Positions 43,381 to 53,817 of a stretch of DNA of 64,000 nt are shown here, piece by piece. Within the stretch, counting starts at the first letter, position 1. Each line of letters opens with the position of its first letter. The notes below the pieces were generated by a model, which worked only from the letters and a program-made list of their open reading frames with translations, was not told the DNA's origin and did not search any database. The position numbers were made by a program, and so were the translations under genes. This DNA is from FEN-1250 sp039918615 (GTDB lineage Bacteria; Gemmatimonadota; Gemmatimonadetes; Gemmatimonadales; Gemmatimonadaceae), in assembly GCA_039918615.1 (NCBI GenBank), contig JBDSHG010000121.1, positions 1-64,000 of the forward strand, read 5' to 3'.

Positions 43381-43668
43381 TCACCCTCTCTGTGAAGTTC
43401 GATTCGCGGCGTTGCTCTGCCAGAGCCGCAACACAAGAATGCCCGGCAGGAGCAACAACCCCGCCAGTGAGCCGACCTGCAAGTACCGCTCAAAGTTACA
43501 CGCCGGAAAGCCCTCGGCCGGCACACAGCTCCGGAAGCTGCCCACCAACTTCGCCACGAACACCCCGATCATGCCGCCGGAGAAGTAGCCCACGACCGCT
43601 AACGGCAGCGCCACCACGTAGCGCCATCTGCTCGGCGGCGCCTCCCCATCGTTCTCGAGTGCAGCCAC
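43381..43668 (-). CDS. Small two-helix membrane protein between E1 beta and E2
   Basis: A 95-residue protein starting with GTG at 43668, 2 nt after the E1 beta stop and ending 3 nt before E2. It has two hydrophobic helices (WRYVVALPLAVVGYFSGGMIGV and a second, LAGLLLLPGILVLRLW) flanking a Cys-containing loop (SCVPAEGFPACNF). Topology and the two loop cysteines hint at a periplasmic disulfide. No family recognised. An alternative TTG start lies 6 nt upstream. A longer open frame reading upstream is not supported. Confidence 0.65.
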   Translation of the reverse strand: MAALENDGEAPPSRWRYVVALPLAVVGYFSGGMIGVFVAKLVGSFRSCVPAEGFPACNFERYLQVGSLAGLLLLPGILVLRLWQSNAANRTSQRG

Positions 43669-43670
43669 GC

Positions 43671-44648
43671 TCAATACGCGGCCAGCCGTCGTGCGACCGC
43701 AACGATGTCCGCCACCTGCGGCAACACGTAGTCCTCGAGCGGCGGCGCGAATGGCAGCGGCACATCCGCGGCGGTGACGCGAAGGATCGGCGCGTCCAGC
43801 CACTCGAAGGCATGCTCGTTGATGCGCGCCGCGATCTCGCCGGCCACGCCGCCCGTGCGCGTGTCCTCGTGCAGGATCAGGACGCGGTTCGTCTTCTTCA
43901 CCGTCGCAACGATTGCCTCGTCATCCATCGGTAGCAGCGTGCGCAGATCGAGCACCTCGACCGACAATCCGTCTTCCTTCTCGAGCTGCTCCGCGGCTTC
44001 GAGCGCCTTCCAGACCGTCGCCGCGTACGTGATGATCGAGAGATCCTTCCCTTCACGCGCGATCCGCGCCTTGCCGATCGGCACGACGTGATCGCCCGCC
44101 GGCATCTCTTCCTTGATGCGACGATAGAGATACTTGTGCTCGAAGAAGAGCACGGGATCGTCGTCGCGGATCGCCGCCTTCAGTAACCCCTTTGCATCGG
44201 ACGCGGTGGCCGGATACACGATCTTGAGCCCCGGCGTGTGCAGGAATGCGGCCTCGGGATTCTGCGAGTGGAAAGGGCCGCCGCGTACGTAGCCGCCCGA
44301 CGGTCCACGCACCACCATCGGGCACGGGAGGAACGCGCGATAGCGCGCCGTGGCGATGTAGTTCGTCAGCATGTCGTAGGCACACGAGATGAAATCGATG
44401 AATTGCATCTCGACCACCGGGCGCATCCCCATGTGCGACGCACCAGCCGCCGCCCCGACGAAGCCCGCCTCGGAAATCGGCGTATCGATCACGCGATTCT
44501 CGCCGTACTTCGCCAGCAGCCCGTCGGTGACCTTGAACGCGCCGCCGTACGCGCCGATGTCCTCGCCCATGCAGAAGACGTTGCTGTCGCGCTCCATCTC
44601 CTCGAAGAGCGCTTCGCGAATCGCTTCCAGATACGTGATCTCAGCCAT
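43671..44648 (-). CDS. 2-oxoacid dehydrogenase E1 component, beta subunit
   Basis: This 325-residue subunit binds the pyrimidine end of thiamine diphosphate and interacts with E2. It has the typical start MAEITYLEAIREALFEEMER, VFCMGEDIGAYGGAF, the RGPSGGYVRGGPFHSQNPEA loop and the C-terminal RVTAADVPLPFAPPLEDYVLP. The ATG at 44648 overlaps the alpha-subunit stop by 8 nt. Alpha, beta and E2 together form a branched-chain-type dehydrogenase. Confidence 0.95.
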   Translation of the reverse strand: MAEITYLEAIREALFEEMERDSNVFCMGEDIGAYGGAFKVTDGLLAKYGENRVIDTPISEAGFVGAAAGASHMGMRPVVEMQFIDFISCAYDMLTNYIATARYRAFLPCPMVVRGPSGGYVRGGPFHSQNPEAAFLHTPGLKIVYPATASDAKGLLKAAIRDDDPVLFFEHKYLYRRIKEEMPAGDHVVPIGKARIAREGKDLSIITYAATVWKALEAAEQLEKEDGLSVEVLDLRTLLPMDDEAIVATVKKTNRVLILHEDTRTGGVAGEIAARINEHAFEWLDAPILRVTAADVPLPFAPPLEDYVLPQVADIVAVARRLAAY

Positions 44649-45747
44649 TGAACGTTCCCCATCCCGCTGCGCGCTCGTTTTTCTCGACCGCGGAGCGGAC
44701 GCCCGCGCGATACCAGAGTGGTTCCACCGACGCAGGCTCCGCGTACACGCCATGCAGCGCATCCGTCGGCTCGGCCGCGGGCGACTGCTCGGCGAGATCC
44801 GTCGCTGCGTCGATCTCGGAGACCACGCGCGCATCGATCGCGTCGAGCTCCTTCTTCTCCACCTGCAGCTCCTCGAGCAGCACGCGCACGTAGCGGTCGA
44901 CCGGATCGTTTTCCTTTTCCCAGCGCGCGATCTCGCCCTCGGGCACATACGACTGATTATCGTGCTCGGCGTGCCCCTTGCGGCGGTACGTCATGAGCTC
45001 GATCAGCGTGACCCCCTCGCCGCGGCGCGCGCGATCGACCGCCTCGCGCGTCACGTCGTACGTCGCGAGCACGTCGTTGCCATCCGCGCGTATGCCCGGA
45101 ATGCCGTACGCCAGCGCCTTGTCCTTGAACTCCTTCACCGCGCTCTGCTTCGTGTTCGGCGTCGAGTAGGCGTAGCCGTTGTTCTCGACGATCACGACGA
45201 GCGGACAGCGCTGCACCGCCGCGAAGTTGATCCCCTCGTGGAACGCGCCCGTCGATGTCGCGCCGTCGCCAACGTACACCATGCCGACGCGCTTCTCGTT
45301 CCGCAGCTTGAACGACAGAGTGATCCCCGCCATCACCGGCACCATGTCGCCGAGATGCGAGATCTGTCCGACGAAGCCGCGCACGGTATCGCCGAAGTGG
45401 ATGTTCAACTCGCGTCCGCGCGTTGGTGAGTCGCCCTTGGCCATGTACTGGCGGATGATCTCGAGCGGCTCCGCGCGCTGCACGAGCATCGAGCCGAGAT
45501 TGCGGATGAGCGGGCTGAGGATATCGCCCTGCGAGCGATCGAGCGCGAAGGCGCTGCCGACGGCATCCGCCTCCTGCCCGAGCGAGCGAAAGAGCCCGCC
45601 AACGACCTTCGTCTGCCGGTAGAGATTCACCAGCCGCTCCTCGAGCGACCGCGTGAGACGCATCCAGTAGTAGAGCTCGACCTTCTGCTCGAGCGTCAGC
45701 GCGTCCGACGGGCGCGAGCGCGCCCGGGAAACGGAGCTGGTTGCCAT
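44641..45747 (-). CDS. 2-oxoacid dehydrogenase E1 component, alpha subunit
   Basis: This 368-residue subunit carries the thiamine diphosphate/Mg site: VYVGDGATSTGAFHEGIN followed by VVIVENNGYAYSTPN (the GDG...NN motif). SRGREL-like TRGRELNIHF and RRKGHAEHDN are also present, typical of branched-chain or pyruvate E1 alpha. The protein begins with a basic Ser-rich stretch. It begins one base into the stop of the 97-residue gene and overlaps E1 beta by 8 nt. Confidence 0.95.
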   Translation of the reverse strand: MATSSVSRARSRPSDALTLEQKVELYYWMRLTRSLEERLVNLYRQTKVVGGLFRSLGQEADAVGSAFALDRSQGDILSPLIRNLGSMLVQRAEPLEIIRQYMAKGDSPTRGRELNIHFGDTVRGFVGQISHLGDMVPVMAGITLSFKLRNEKRVGMVYVGDGATSTGAFHEGINFAAVQRCPLVVIVENNGYAYSTPNTKQSAVKEFKDKALAYGIPGIRADGNDVLATYDVTREAVDRARRGEGVTLIELMTYRRKGHAEHDNQSYVPEGEIARWEKENDPVDRYVRVLLEELQVEKKELDAIDARVVSEIDAATDLAEQSPAAEPTDALHGVYAEPASVEPLWYRAGVRSAVEKNERAAGWGTFNG

Positions 45748-46040
45748 CAGTAGGCCGCCGCGAGCTTGTGCGCGGGATCCGCCTCACGATGCACGAGCAC
45801 GAAAAAGCGCTTCACGTTGCGATCGAGCCGACTCTCCCCTTCCTGGTCCGTGATCGCTTCGACGAACGTGTAGTGGCCGCCCTCCGGCTTCGCGCTGATT
45901 TGCACGGTTCCGAGCTCGCCGGAGAACGTGCGCGTGCGAGGCGTCTTCGGTGCGTTCGAGAGGCCGAGCGTCGGGAAGAAGCTCTCCGCGAGTGCGAGCA
46001 CGTCGCCGATGTCGAGATGTGTTCGATGAAAGTGTTGCAT
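45747..46040 (-). CDS. Small hypothetical protein upstream of E1 alpha
   Basis: This 97-residue protein begins MQHFHRTHLDIGDVLALAES and is beta-prone with no signal peptide. No family recognised. Its stop overlaps the E1 alpha start (TGATG) and it begins 4 nt after the lipoprotein gene, so it is cotranscribed with both. The 86-residue protein after E2 is a second such small companion. Confidence 0.65.
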   Translation of the reverse strand: MQHFHRTHLDIGDVLALAESFFPTLGLSNAPKTPRTRTFSGELGTVQISAKPEGGHYTFVEAITDQEGESRLDRNVKRFFVLVHREADPAHKLAAAY

Positions 46041-46044
46041 CAGG

Positions 46045-46472
46045 TCAGTGAGTGGCCGCTCGTTCGGGGAGGACCTGCTGATACCACGTGTCGACTGTCT
46101 CGAGCTTCTGCGTCGAGTCTTTTCGGAACTTCAACGCGAGCCCCCAGTTGTTCGCCACCACGAACGACATCTTCGCCGTGTACGTCCCCGGCGCCTGCCC
46201 CGCGATGAAGCTGTCCCACGACTTGCCGCTTCCGTCTTCCGTATTGCCGTACAGAATTCCCTCGCCCCCTTCGATCGGCTGCGAGCTGTTCTTGTCACGA
46301 ACGCGAATGTGAAATACGGTCTTCTCGCGAGCGTACGGCGGCGACGGATCGCTCGTGATCTCGAACGCGTAATGCTCGGTGAACGCGCGATACTGCGTGA
46401 ACGTCGTTCCCGCCGCCTTGGGGCCGCACGCAACCATCGACCCCAGGCCGAGCGCGATCACGAGCGCGTGTC

Positions 46473-46476
<4 letters not shown>
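46045..46476 (-). CDS. Hypothetical lipoprotein, YtkA/FixH-like fold possible
   Basis: This 143-residue protein starts with GTG at 46476 inside the stop of the inositol-phosphate synthase gene (GTGA). It has a short signal with lipobox MVACG (Cys17). The mature part is an immunoglobulin-like beta region with a Gly-rich loop (IRVRDKNSSQPIEGGEGILYG and TYTAKMSFVVANNWGLALKF), resembling YtkA/FixH-like domains. Function unknown. A larger open frame containing it is mostly out of frame with real genes. Confidence 0.72.
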
Positions 46477-47822
<1,346 letters not shown>

Positions 47823-47825
47823 GAC

Positions 47826-48533
47826 TTATTCTCCTTTCGCGCTAAACCGCCGCCGCGAGCGTGCCCCGAGAGGTCGCACTCGTGTGGTGTCGTGCAGCTC
47901 GCGTACCGGCACCCCGGGCTCCGTCTGCAACCCCTGGTACACGGCCCTGACGCGCTGCGCCGCGGTGATCCACGCGGTAACGGTCAACAGAACGATGATT
48001 GCGATCAGAACCAGCCCATGAAACGCCAACCCGAAAAACGCCTGCGGTGCCGACAGCAGCACTACGCGCTCGGGACGCTGTAGAATCCCCACTCGCGCAT
48101 CGAGCCCCAACGCTTCCGCACGTGCCCGCGTGTACGACGTCAGATATGAGCCCACCAGCCCGAGCACACAGACGCCGACCATCGGCACGCCCCACCACTC
48201 CGAACGCGTCGCAAAAAACACGGCGAGCCCTCCCAACGCGAACCCATCGGCAACCCGATCGAGCGTCGAATCGTAAAACGCGCCGAACACAGAGCTCCGC
48301 TCGGTCCGACGCGCCACCATCCCATCCAGCACGTCGAAGAGCGCAGTCACGCCGAGCAGCCAGCCACCGAGCCTGATGTGGCCCATCGCGTACAGCACCC
48401 CGCCGGCCATGGTGCACAGCGTGCCGACCGTCGTAATCGTGTTCGGATGCACATCGTATCGAACCAGCTGCTCCGCCACCGGCTCGACGAGGCGCAGGTA
48501 TCCAGCTTTCAGCGAGTCCGGCAGTATTTGCAT
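47826..48533 (-). CDS. CDP-alcohol phosphatidyltransferase, probably inositol-phosphate-specific
   Basis: This 235-residue membrane enzyme couples a CDP-diacylglycerol to an alcohol phosphate or alcohol. The complete signature DGMVARRTERSSVFGAFYDS followed by TLDRVAD matches D-G-x2-A-R-x8-G-x3-D-x3-D, and there are several hydrophobic helices. The neighbouring inositol-phosphate synthase makes phosphatidylinositol (phosphate) synthase the best guess over phosphatidylglycerophosphate synthase. It is the first gene of the long run reaching to 35953. Confidence 0.9.
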   Translation of the reverse strand: MQILPDSLKAGYLRLVEPVAEQLVRYDVHPNTITTVGTLCTMAGGVLYAMGHIRLGGWLLGVTALFDVLDGMVARRTERSSVFGAFYDSTLDRVADGFALGGLAVFFATRSEWWGVPMVGVCVLGLVGSYLTSYTRARAEALGLDARVGILQRPERVVLLSAPQAFFGLAFHGLVLIAIIVLLTVTAWITAAQRVRAVYQGLQTEPGVPVRELHDTTRVRPLGARSRRRFSAKGE

Positions 48534-48579
48534 CCATCCCCACGCGATGCCGCTGACACCGCACTCCCCGCACGTGCGA

Positions 48580-48606
48580 CGAGCCGGAGGGGGAAGCTCC
48601 GGCTCG
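48580..48606. terminator. GC-rich hairpin between two minus-strand genes
   Basis: A 10-bp perfect stem (48580-48589 CGAGCCGGAG with 48597-48606) and a 7-nt loop lie 50 nt after the lipoprotein stop at 48656. The plus-strand side is followed by TTAACTTAT, so it could terminate in either direction; it separates the lipoprotein from the phosphatidyltransferase run. Confidence 0.5.
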
Positions 48607-48655
48607 TTAACTTATCCCGGCGTAACATGCGGTGCAACCCGCGGTTACGCGCTCA

Positions 48656-48982
48656 TCAGGGGACGGTCCAATCGGTACTCGCGCTGAGCGTCACGTTGTC
48701 TTTCGTGTACGTGCGTGCGCCGTCCGCCGTCTTCGCCTTCAGAGTGACCGAGCTGCCGGAGGACACACCGGAGACCGTGAGCGTCTTCACACTGTTTGCG
48801 CCCACCTGACCGATGAACACATCGCCGCCGCCGGACGTCACGTAGGCATTCACTGGCTGGCTCGCGTTATTCGTGAGATGGACCGCCACGCCGCTCGAGG
48901 GCGAGGGCGCACTGCCGACTTCGACCTTGCGCGAGCACGCCGCGAGCGAGGCGGCGAGAAGAACCACGGTAAACATTCGCAT
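48656..48982 (-). CDS. Small hypothetical lipoprotein
   Basis: This 108-residue protein has an ideal lipobox (SLAACS, Cys16). The mature part is Ser/Thr/Gly-rich and beta-prone, with no motif I know. It is divergent from the decarboxylase gene, 135 nt apart, and separated from the following run by a hairpin. Probably a surface or periplasmic lipoprotein. Confidence 0.72.
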   Translation of the reverse strand: MRMFTVVLLAASLAACSRKVEVGSAPSPSSGVAVHLTNNASQPVNAYVTSGGGDVFIGQVGANSVKTLTVSGVSSGSSVTLKAKTADGARTYTKDNVTLSASTDWTVP

Positions 48983-49117
48983 TTACGACTCCTGTGTGCG
49001 GGACGAGTGTTACCCGTACCCGTGCAAGGTGCGTGCTGAACCGTTGGCTCGCGCGACATCCGCCGCAGATTGCCGCCGATGCGCACGATCATGATATTCC
49101 GCTCATGACCCCCGATC

Positions 49118-50632
49118 ATGTCCGCTGACGACCGCCCCGCCCCGGATTTCGCGTGGACGAACACCGAGATCCGGCGCGTGGGGCGCGAGGTCGTCGATTG
49201 GATCGCGGACTATCTGTCGGCGCTCCCTACCGCGCCGGTGTTCGAGCCCGTGCCGCGGGATGTCGCCTCCGCGCTCGTTGCGATGCCCGTCCCGCTTACC
49301 GGCGAGAACGTCGACGCGATCTTGCGTCGCTTTCGGACCGAGATCGGACGCTATCCATTCGGCAACGGGCACCCGCGCTTCTCCGCATGGGTGAACTCGC
49401 CGCCGGCGGTGATCGGCATCTTCGCGCAGGCGCTCGCCGCTGCGATGAACCCGAGCGTCGCGGGCGGCAATCACGCCGCCGTCTGGGTCGAGCGCGAAGT
49501 CATTCAATGGTTTAAAACGATCTTCGGCTTCCCGCCGGAGAGCATGGGGCTGCTCGTGAGCGGCAGCTCGGCCGCTGCCATCACCGGGCTCGCCGTGGCG
49601 AGACACGCGACCGCCGCGCGCCACGGCTGGGACATGCGCCGCGATGGCGCACACATCGTGACTGCGAGCGGCGCGCCGGTGCGCATGCTCGTGTACGAGA
49701 GCGCGGAGGCGCACTCCTGCCATCAGAAAGCCGTCGAGCTACTCGGCCTTGGCAGCGCAGCGCTACGCATCGTGCCGAGCGACGACGCGCTTCGCATGCG
49801 TGCCGATCTGCTCGACGCGATGCTCACAGAGGATCTCGCGGCCGGGGCGCTCCCCATTGCGGTCATCGCGAGCGCGGGGACGGTGAACACGGGCGCGATC
49901 GACCCGCTCGACGCGATCGCCGACGTGTGTGCGAAGCATCATGTGTGGCTGCACATCGACGGCGGCTACGGCGCGCCTGCGATCCTCACCGATGAGTATC
50001 GTCCGGCGCTCGCGGCGATCGGCCGCGCGGACAGCGTCGGGGTCGATGCCCACAAATGGCTCTACGTGCCGGTCGATGCGGGAATGGTGCTCATCCGCGA
50101 CGCGAAGCTGATGCGCGACACCTTCAGTCTCGTCCCACCCTATCTGCGCAGCGATGACGACCGGCACGGCGTGCAGGGGCCGCCCTGGCTCAGCGAGTAC
50201 GGCTCGGAGCAGACGCGCCCCTTTCGCGCGCTCAAGGTGTGGATGGCGCTGCGCTACTTCGGCACATCGGGGTACGCATCGCTCATCGCGCACGACATCG
50301 CGATGGCTCGCCGGCTCGCCGCTCTCGTTCGTGCGACTCCCGACTTCGAGCTGTGGGAGCCGCAGGGACTGAGTATGGTCTGCTTCCGCGCCGTCCCCGC
50401 TGCGCTGCGCGGCGACGACGTGGCTACCGACGCGTTCAACCAGCGCGTGCTCGCCTCACTGCAGCTCGGCGGCGAAGCCTTCCTCTCGAGCACCGTGCTG
50501 CGCGGCCGCAGCTGGCTGCGCTCGTGCATCGTAAATCCTGGCACAATGCCCGACGATGTCGACGCGGTGTTCGCCGTTGTGCAGCGAATTCTGGCTGAAA
50601 CTGCCGCGCGACAGCGACGTCCATCCGCGTGA
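49118..50632 (+). CDS. PLP-dependent amino-acid decarboxylase (aromatic-L-amino-acid decarboxylase family)
   Basis: This 504-residue group II decarboxylase begins with the typical PDFAWTNTEIRRVGREVVDWIADYL. It has the PLP-binding segments HIDGGYGAPAIL and VDAHKWLYVP, with Lys313 forming the aldimine, plus SGSSAAAITGLAVAR. This pattern belongs to AADC-like enzymes acting on tyrosine, tryptophan or DOPA, but the substrate cannot be fixed by eye. The start is the ATG at 49118. It is one of the few plus-strand genes and converges with NamZ, 1 nt away. Confidence 0.88.
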   Translation: MSADDRPAPDFAWTNTEIRRVGREVVDWIADYLSALPTAPVFEPVPRDVASALVAMPVPLTGENVDAILRRFRTEIGRYPFGNGHPRFSAWVNSPPAVIGIFAQALAAAMNPSVAGGNHAAVWVEREVIQWFKTIFGFPPESMGLLVSGSSAAAITGLAVARHATAARHGWDMRRDGAHIVTASGAPVRMLVYESAEAHSCHQKAVELLGLGSAALRIVPSDDALRMRADLLDAMLTEDLAAGALPIAVIASAGTVNTGAIDPLDAIADVCAKHHVWLHIDGGYGAPAILTDEYRPALAAIGRADSVGVDAHKWLYVPVDAGMVLIRDAKLMRDTFSLVPPYLRSDDDRHGVQGPPWLSEYGSEQTRPFRALKVWMALRYFGTSGYASLIAHDIAMARRLAALVRATPDFELWEPQGLSMVCFRAVPAALRGDDVATDAFNQRVLASLQLGGEAFLSSTVLRGRSWLRSCIVNPGTMPDDVDAVFAVVQRILAETAARQRRPSA

Positions 50633-50633
50633 T

Positions 50634-51932
50634 CTACTTGTACAGCCGGTACCGTCGCGTCGCCTGCTGGAACGCGACTGCCGGCGCGAGGGTCGCGTCG
50701 ATCATCGAATCGGGATCCGCGCCCGCCATGAACGCCTCGCGAGCGCCCGGAGTCCCGTATAGCTGATTGAAGCCCTTCTGCTGAAAGCGCACCGAGTCGC
50801 CGTTCGTCTGGATGATCGCCCAGAGGAGATCGGCGCCGAGCCGCGCGGTGTTGAGGCGGTCGCGATCGGTGATGATGATGTGGATGCCGTGCACGCTCAC
50901 GCCGCCGTACTTGTCGTCGCCGGGATGAACCGGAGTGAATCGCTCCTCCTCGAACTTCACGCCGGGGAGCTCGCGCCCCTTGAGCAGCTCCACCGCCTTC
51001 TTCGCATCGAGCCACGGCGCGCCCACGTGCTGGAATGCCTCGGGCGTTCCCCGCCCCACCGAGATGTTGGTCGCCTCGAGCCAGACGACGCCGGGATAGA
51101 GCGTCGCGCTCGTGAGATTCGGCATGTTCGGCGACGGCTTGATCCACGGCAGCTTGGTCTGGTCGAACCAGTCGACGCGACGCCAGCCAATGACCTTCAT
51201 CACCTTGAGGTCCGCGTGAATCGCCATCACGTCATTGTAGAAGAGGGCGAGCTCACCCATCGTCAGCCCATGTCGCGTCGGAATGGGATAGAGAGCCGTA
51301 GGGGTCGCTGCGCGCGCCGGGCTGTGCGTCCCCGCGTACGCGAAGCTCGAGTCGAGGATCGGTCCTTCGACGTGCTCACCGGTGATCGGATTCGGACGAT
51401 CGAGCACGATCACGCGCACGTGATTCGCAGCGGCGGCGCGCATCGCGTAGACCATCGTCGCCACGAAGGTCCACGGTCGCGCGCCGAGGTCCTGCATGTC
51501 GATGAGGAGGACGTCGATAGTCTTGAGGACGCTGTCTGGCGGCGCGAGCGTTGTCGCGCCATAGAGCGAATAGGTCGGGACACCGCTGCGCAGATCGTTC
51601 CCATTCGCCAGATTCGTTCGGTCCTCGGTGCCTCGGATGCCGTGCTCGGGAGAGAAGAGCGCGACGAGCTTCGGCCCCGTGCCCGGTTGCGCCGCCGCTC
51701 GTCGAGTGATGAGATCGATGTCGCTCACGCCGTGCTCGTCGACTCCCGTCTGATTCGTCAACAGCCCGATACGCTTGCCATCGATGAACTCTGCGCTGTC
51801 GTGAACCAGCACGGAAATTCCCGGACGGGCGTGACCGGCGCCCTGTCTCGCGTGCTCGTGTCCGGCGCCGCCGACACAGGCCGCAGCAATGGCCAGTGTC
51901 GCGAGCGAGCTCTTTCTCGTATATCGATTCAT
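50634..51932 (-). CDS. namZ: Exo-beta-N-acetylmuramidase NamZ-like (DUF1343)
   Basis: This 432-residue protein has a signal peptide from the ATG at 51932, which is preceded by an AGAGGGA ribosome-binding site. The DUF1343/NamZ pattern is clear: GKRIGLLTNQTGVDEHG, ALFSPEHGIRGTEDR, VLLIDMQDLGARPWTFVATM, VLDRPNPITGEHVEGPI, and the late VHGIHIIITDRDRLN. NamZ enzymes release N-acetylmuramic acid from the non-reducing end of peptidoglycan fragments. A lipoprotein form is possible, as a Cys closes the signal segment (AIAAAC). The divergent gene is a sodium:solute symporter. Confidence 0.92.
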   Translation of the reverse strand: MNRYTRKSSLATLAIAAACVGGAGHEHARQGAGHARPGISVLVHDSAEFIDGKRIGLLTNQTGVDEHGVSDIDLITRRAAAQPGTGPKLVALFSPEHGIRGTEDRTNLANGNDLRSGVPTYSLYGATTLAPPDSVLKTIDVLLIDMQDLGARPWTFVATMVYAMRAAAANHVRVIVLDRPNPITGEHVEGPILDSSFAYAGTHSPARAATPTALYPIPTRHGLTMGELALFYNDVMAIHADLKVMKVIGWRRVDWFDQTKLPWIKPSPNMPNLTSATLYPGVVWLEATNISVGRGTPEAFQHVGAPWLDAKKAVELLKGRELPGVKFEEERFTPVHPGDDKYGGVSVHGIHIIITDRDRLNTARLGADLLWAIIQTNGDSVRFQQKGFNQLYGTPGAREAFMAGADPDSMIDATLAPAVAFQQATRRYRLYK

Positions 51933-52023
51933 TCCCTCTCCGATTTGAGCCGATGACGCCACAAGATACATCGTGCGCCGTGCGCCGACACTCTCTCCGC
52001 CTCCACGCACCAGGTGCCGCCGA

Positions 52024-53817
52024 ATGAAGCTCACTGCGATCGACTGGGCGATCGTCGCCGCGTATTTCACGCTCTCGACCGGCATTGGATTCTACTTCAC
52101 GAAACGCGGTGGCGAGAGCCTGAGTGAATACTTCCTCTCGGGCCGCGACGTTCCGTGGTGGCTCGCTGGCGCCTCGATGGTCGCGACCACCTTTGCCGCC
52201 GATACCCCCCTCGTGGTTACCGGGCTCGTCGTAACGAACGGCGTCGCCGGCAACTGGCTCTGGTGGGACTTCCTCATGAGCGGGATGCTCACCGTCTTCT
52301 TCTTCGCGCGGCTCTGGCGCCGCGCGGGGGTGATGACGGACGTCGAGTTCGCGGAGATCCGCTACAGCGGGAAGCCGGCCGCGGCGCTGCGTGGCTTCCG
52401 GGCCCTCTACCTCGCCATCCCGATCAATCTGCTCGTGCTCGGCTGGGTCACCCGCGCGATGATCAAGATCCTCACCATCTCGCTCGGCGTGAACCCATAT
52501 GCGGCCGTCGGCATCTGTTTCGTGGTGACGATGTTCTACGCCGTGGCCGCGGGGCTGTGGGCCGTGCTCTGGACGGATCTCGTGCAGTTCGTGATCAAGA
52601 TGACTGCGGTCATCGTGCTCGCCGTCTTCGCCGTGCGCGCCGTTGGCGGCATGACGGCGCTCAAGGCCGGCGTCGCCGCGCACTTCGGGAGCGAAGCCGC
52701 CGGACTCTCGGTACTCCCGGTCTCGATGCACAACGGACATCTCTCGGCGTATCCATGGATGCCGCTCACTGCGCTCGGCGTCTTCTTCTTCATGCAGTGG
52801 TGGGCCGCGTGGTATCCGGGCGCGGAGCCGGGTGGCGGCGGTTACGTCGCGCAAAGAATTTTTTCTGCGCGTACGGAGCGTGACGGCGTGCTCGCGACGC
52901 TCTTCTTCCAGGTCGCGCACTACGCGCTGCGCCCGTGGCCGTGGATCATCACCGGCCTGGCGACGATCATCCTCTACCCGAATCTGCAGGACAAGGAATC
53001 GGGGTACGTTCACGCGTTCGTCGATCTCCTGCCCACGCCGTGGCGCGGCTTCATGCTCGCGGGCTTCGCGGCGGCGTACATGTCGACGGTGGGGACGCAG
53101 CTCAACTGGGGCGCATCGTATCTCGTCAACGACTTCTACAAGCGCTTCCTCCGCAAGAACGAGACGGAGAAACACTACGTGAACGTGTCGCGCACGGCGA
53201 CGGTTTTTTTGTTCGCGATGTCGCTCCTGGTGACGTGGCAGCTTTCGTCGATCGCGGATGCATGGCGCCTGCTGCTCGCGCTCGGCGCGGGGACCGGGCT
53301 CGTGCTCATTCTGCGCTGGTACTGGTGGCGCATCAATGCGTGGTCGGAGATCAGCGGCATGATCGCGTCGTTCGTCACCTCGCTTGCCGTGCTCGGATAC
53401 CTCGGCTCGGCGTTCGTGCCGAAGGTGGTCGCCGCCGGCGGACCGGAGGCCGACGCGTGGGTGATGATCATTACCGTCTCGGTGACCACGGTCGTGTGGC
53501 TGGTCGTCACCTTCGCGACGAAGCCGGAACCGGAAGCGGTGCTCGAGGCGTTCTACAAGCGTGTGCGTCCCGGAGGACCGGGCTGGCTTCACATATCCTC
53601 GAAGCTCGGGTATGGTCGCGAAGAGATACCTGGCGGCAGGCTGGCGTGGGCGAACTGGCTCGCCGGCGTGATCGCGGTGTATGCCACGTTGTTCGGGATC
53701 GGCAAGATCATTTTCGGGGAGTGGGTGGCGGGCGCGGTGCTGGTGTTGATTGCCGCCGTTGCGTTCGCGTGGATCGCCCGGTCATTTACGGGAGACCGCT
53801 TCGCCCCGGACCGTTGA
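52024..53817 (+). CDS. Sodium:solute symporter (SSS family)
   Basis: This 597-residue transporter has 13 or more membrane segments and the SSS pattern: AIDWAIVAAYFTLSTGIGFYF, SEYFLSGRDVPWWLAGASMV, TDLVQFVIKMTAVIVL and the Na+-site segment GFAAAYMSTVGTQLNWGASY. The ATG at 52024 is used. It is divergent from namZ with a 91-nt intergenic space, and a second SSS gene with a sugar kinase lies 540 nt further, suggesting uptake of a cell-wall sugar. The substrate is not readable from sequence. Confidence 0.9.
   Translation: MKLTAIDWAIVAAYFTLSTGIGFYFTKRGGESLSEYFLSGRDVPWWLAGASMVATTFAADTPLVVTGLVVTNGVAGNWLWWDFLMSGMLTVFFFARLWRRAGVMTDVEFAEIRYSGKPAAALRGFRALYLAIPINLLVLGWVTRAMIKILTISLGVNPYAAVGICFVVTMFYAVAAGLWAVLWTDLVQFVIKMTAVIVLAVFAVRAVGGMTALKAGVAAHFGSEAAGLSVLPVSMHNGHLSAYPWMPLTALGVFFFMQWWAAWYPGAEPGGGGYVAQRIFSARTERDGVLATLFFQVAHYALRPWPWIITGLATIILYPNLQDKESGYVHAFVDLLPTPWRGFMLAGFAAAYMSTVGTQLNWGASYLVNDFYKRFLRKNETEKHYVNVSRTATVFLFAMSLLVTWQLSSIADAWRLLLALGAGTGLVLILRWYWWRINAWSEISGMIASFVTSLAVLGYLGSAFVPKVVAAGGPEADAWVMIITVSVTTVVWLVVTFATKPEPEAVLEAFYKRVRPGGPGWLHISSKLGYGREEIPGGRLAWANWLAGVIAVYATLFGIGKIIFGEWVAGAVLVLIAAVAFAWIARSFTGDRFAPDR

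Noticed and set aside
51376..53592. A 738-codon minus-strand open frame across namZ and the first symporter gene
   Set aside because: Arg/His/Glu-rich and without domains; it covers two well-supported genes in other frames.
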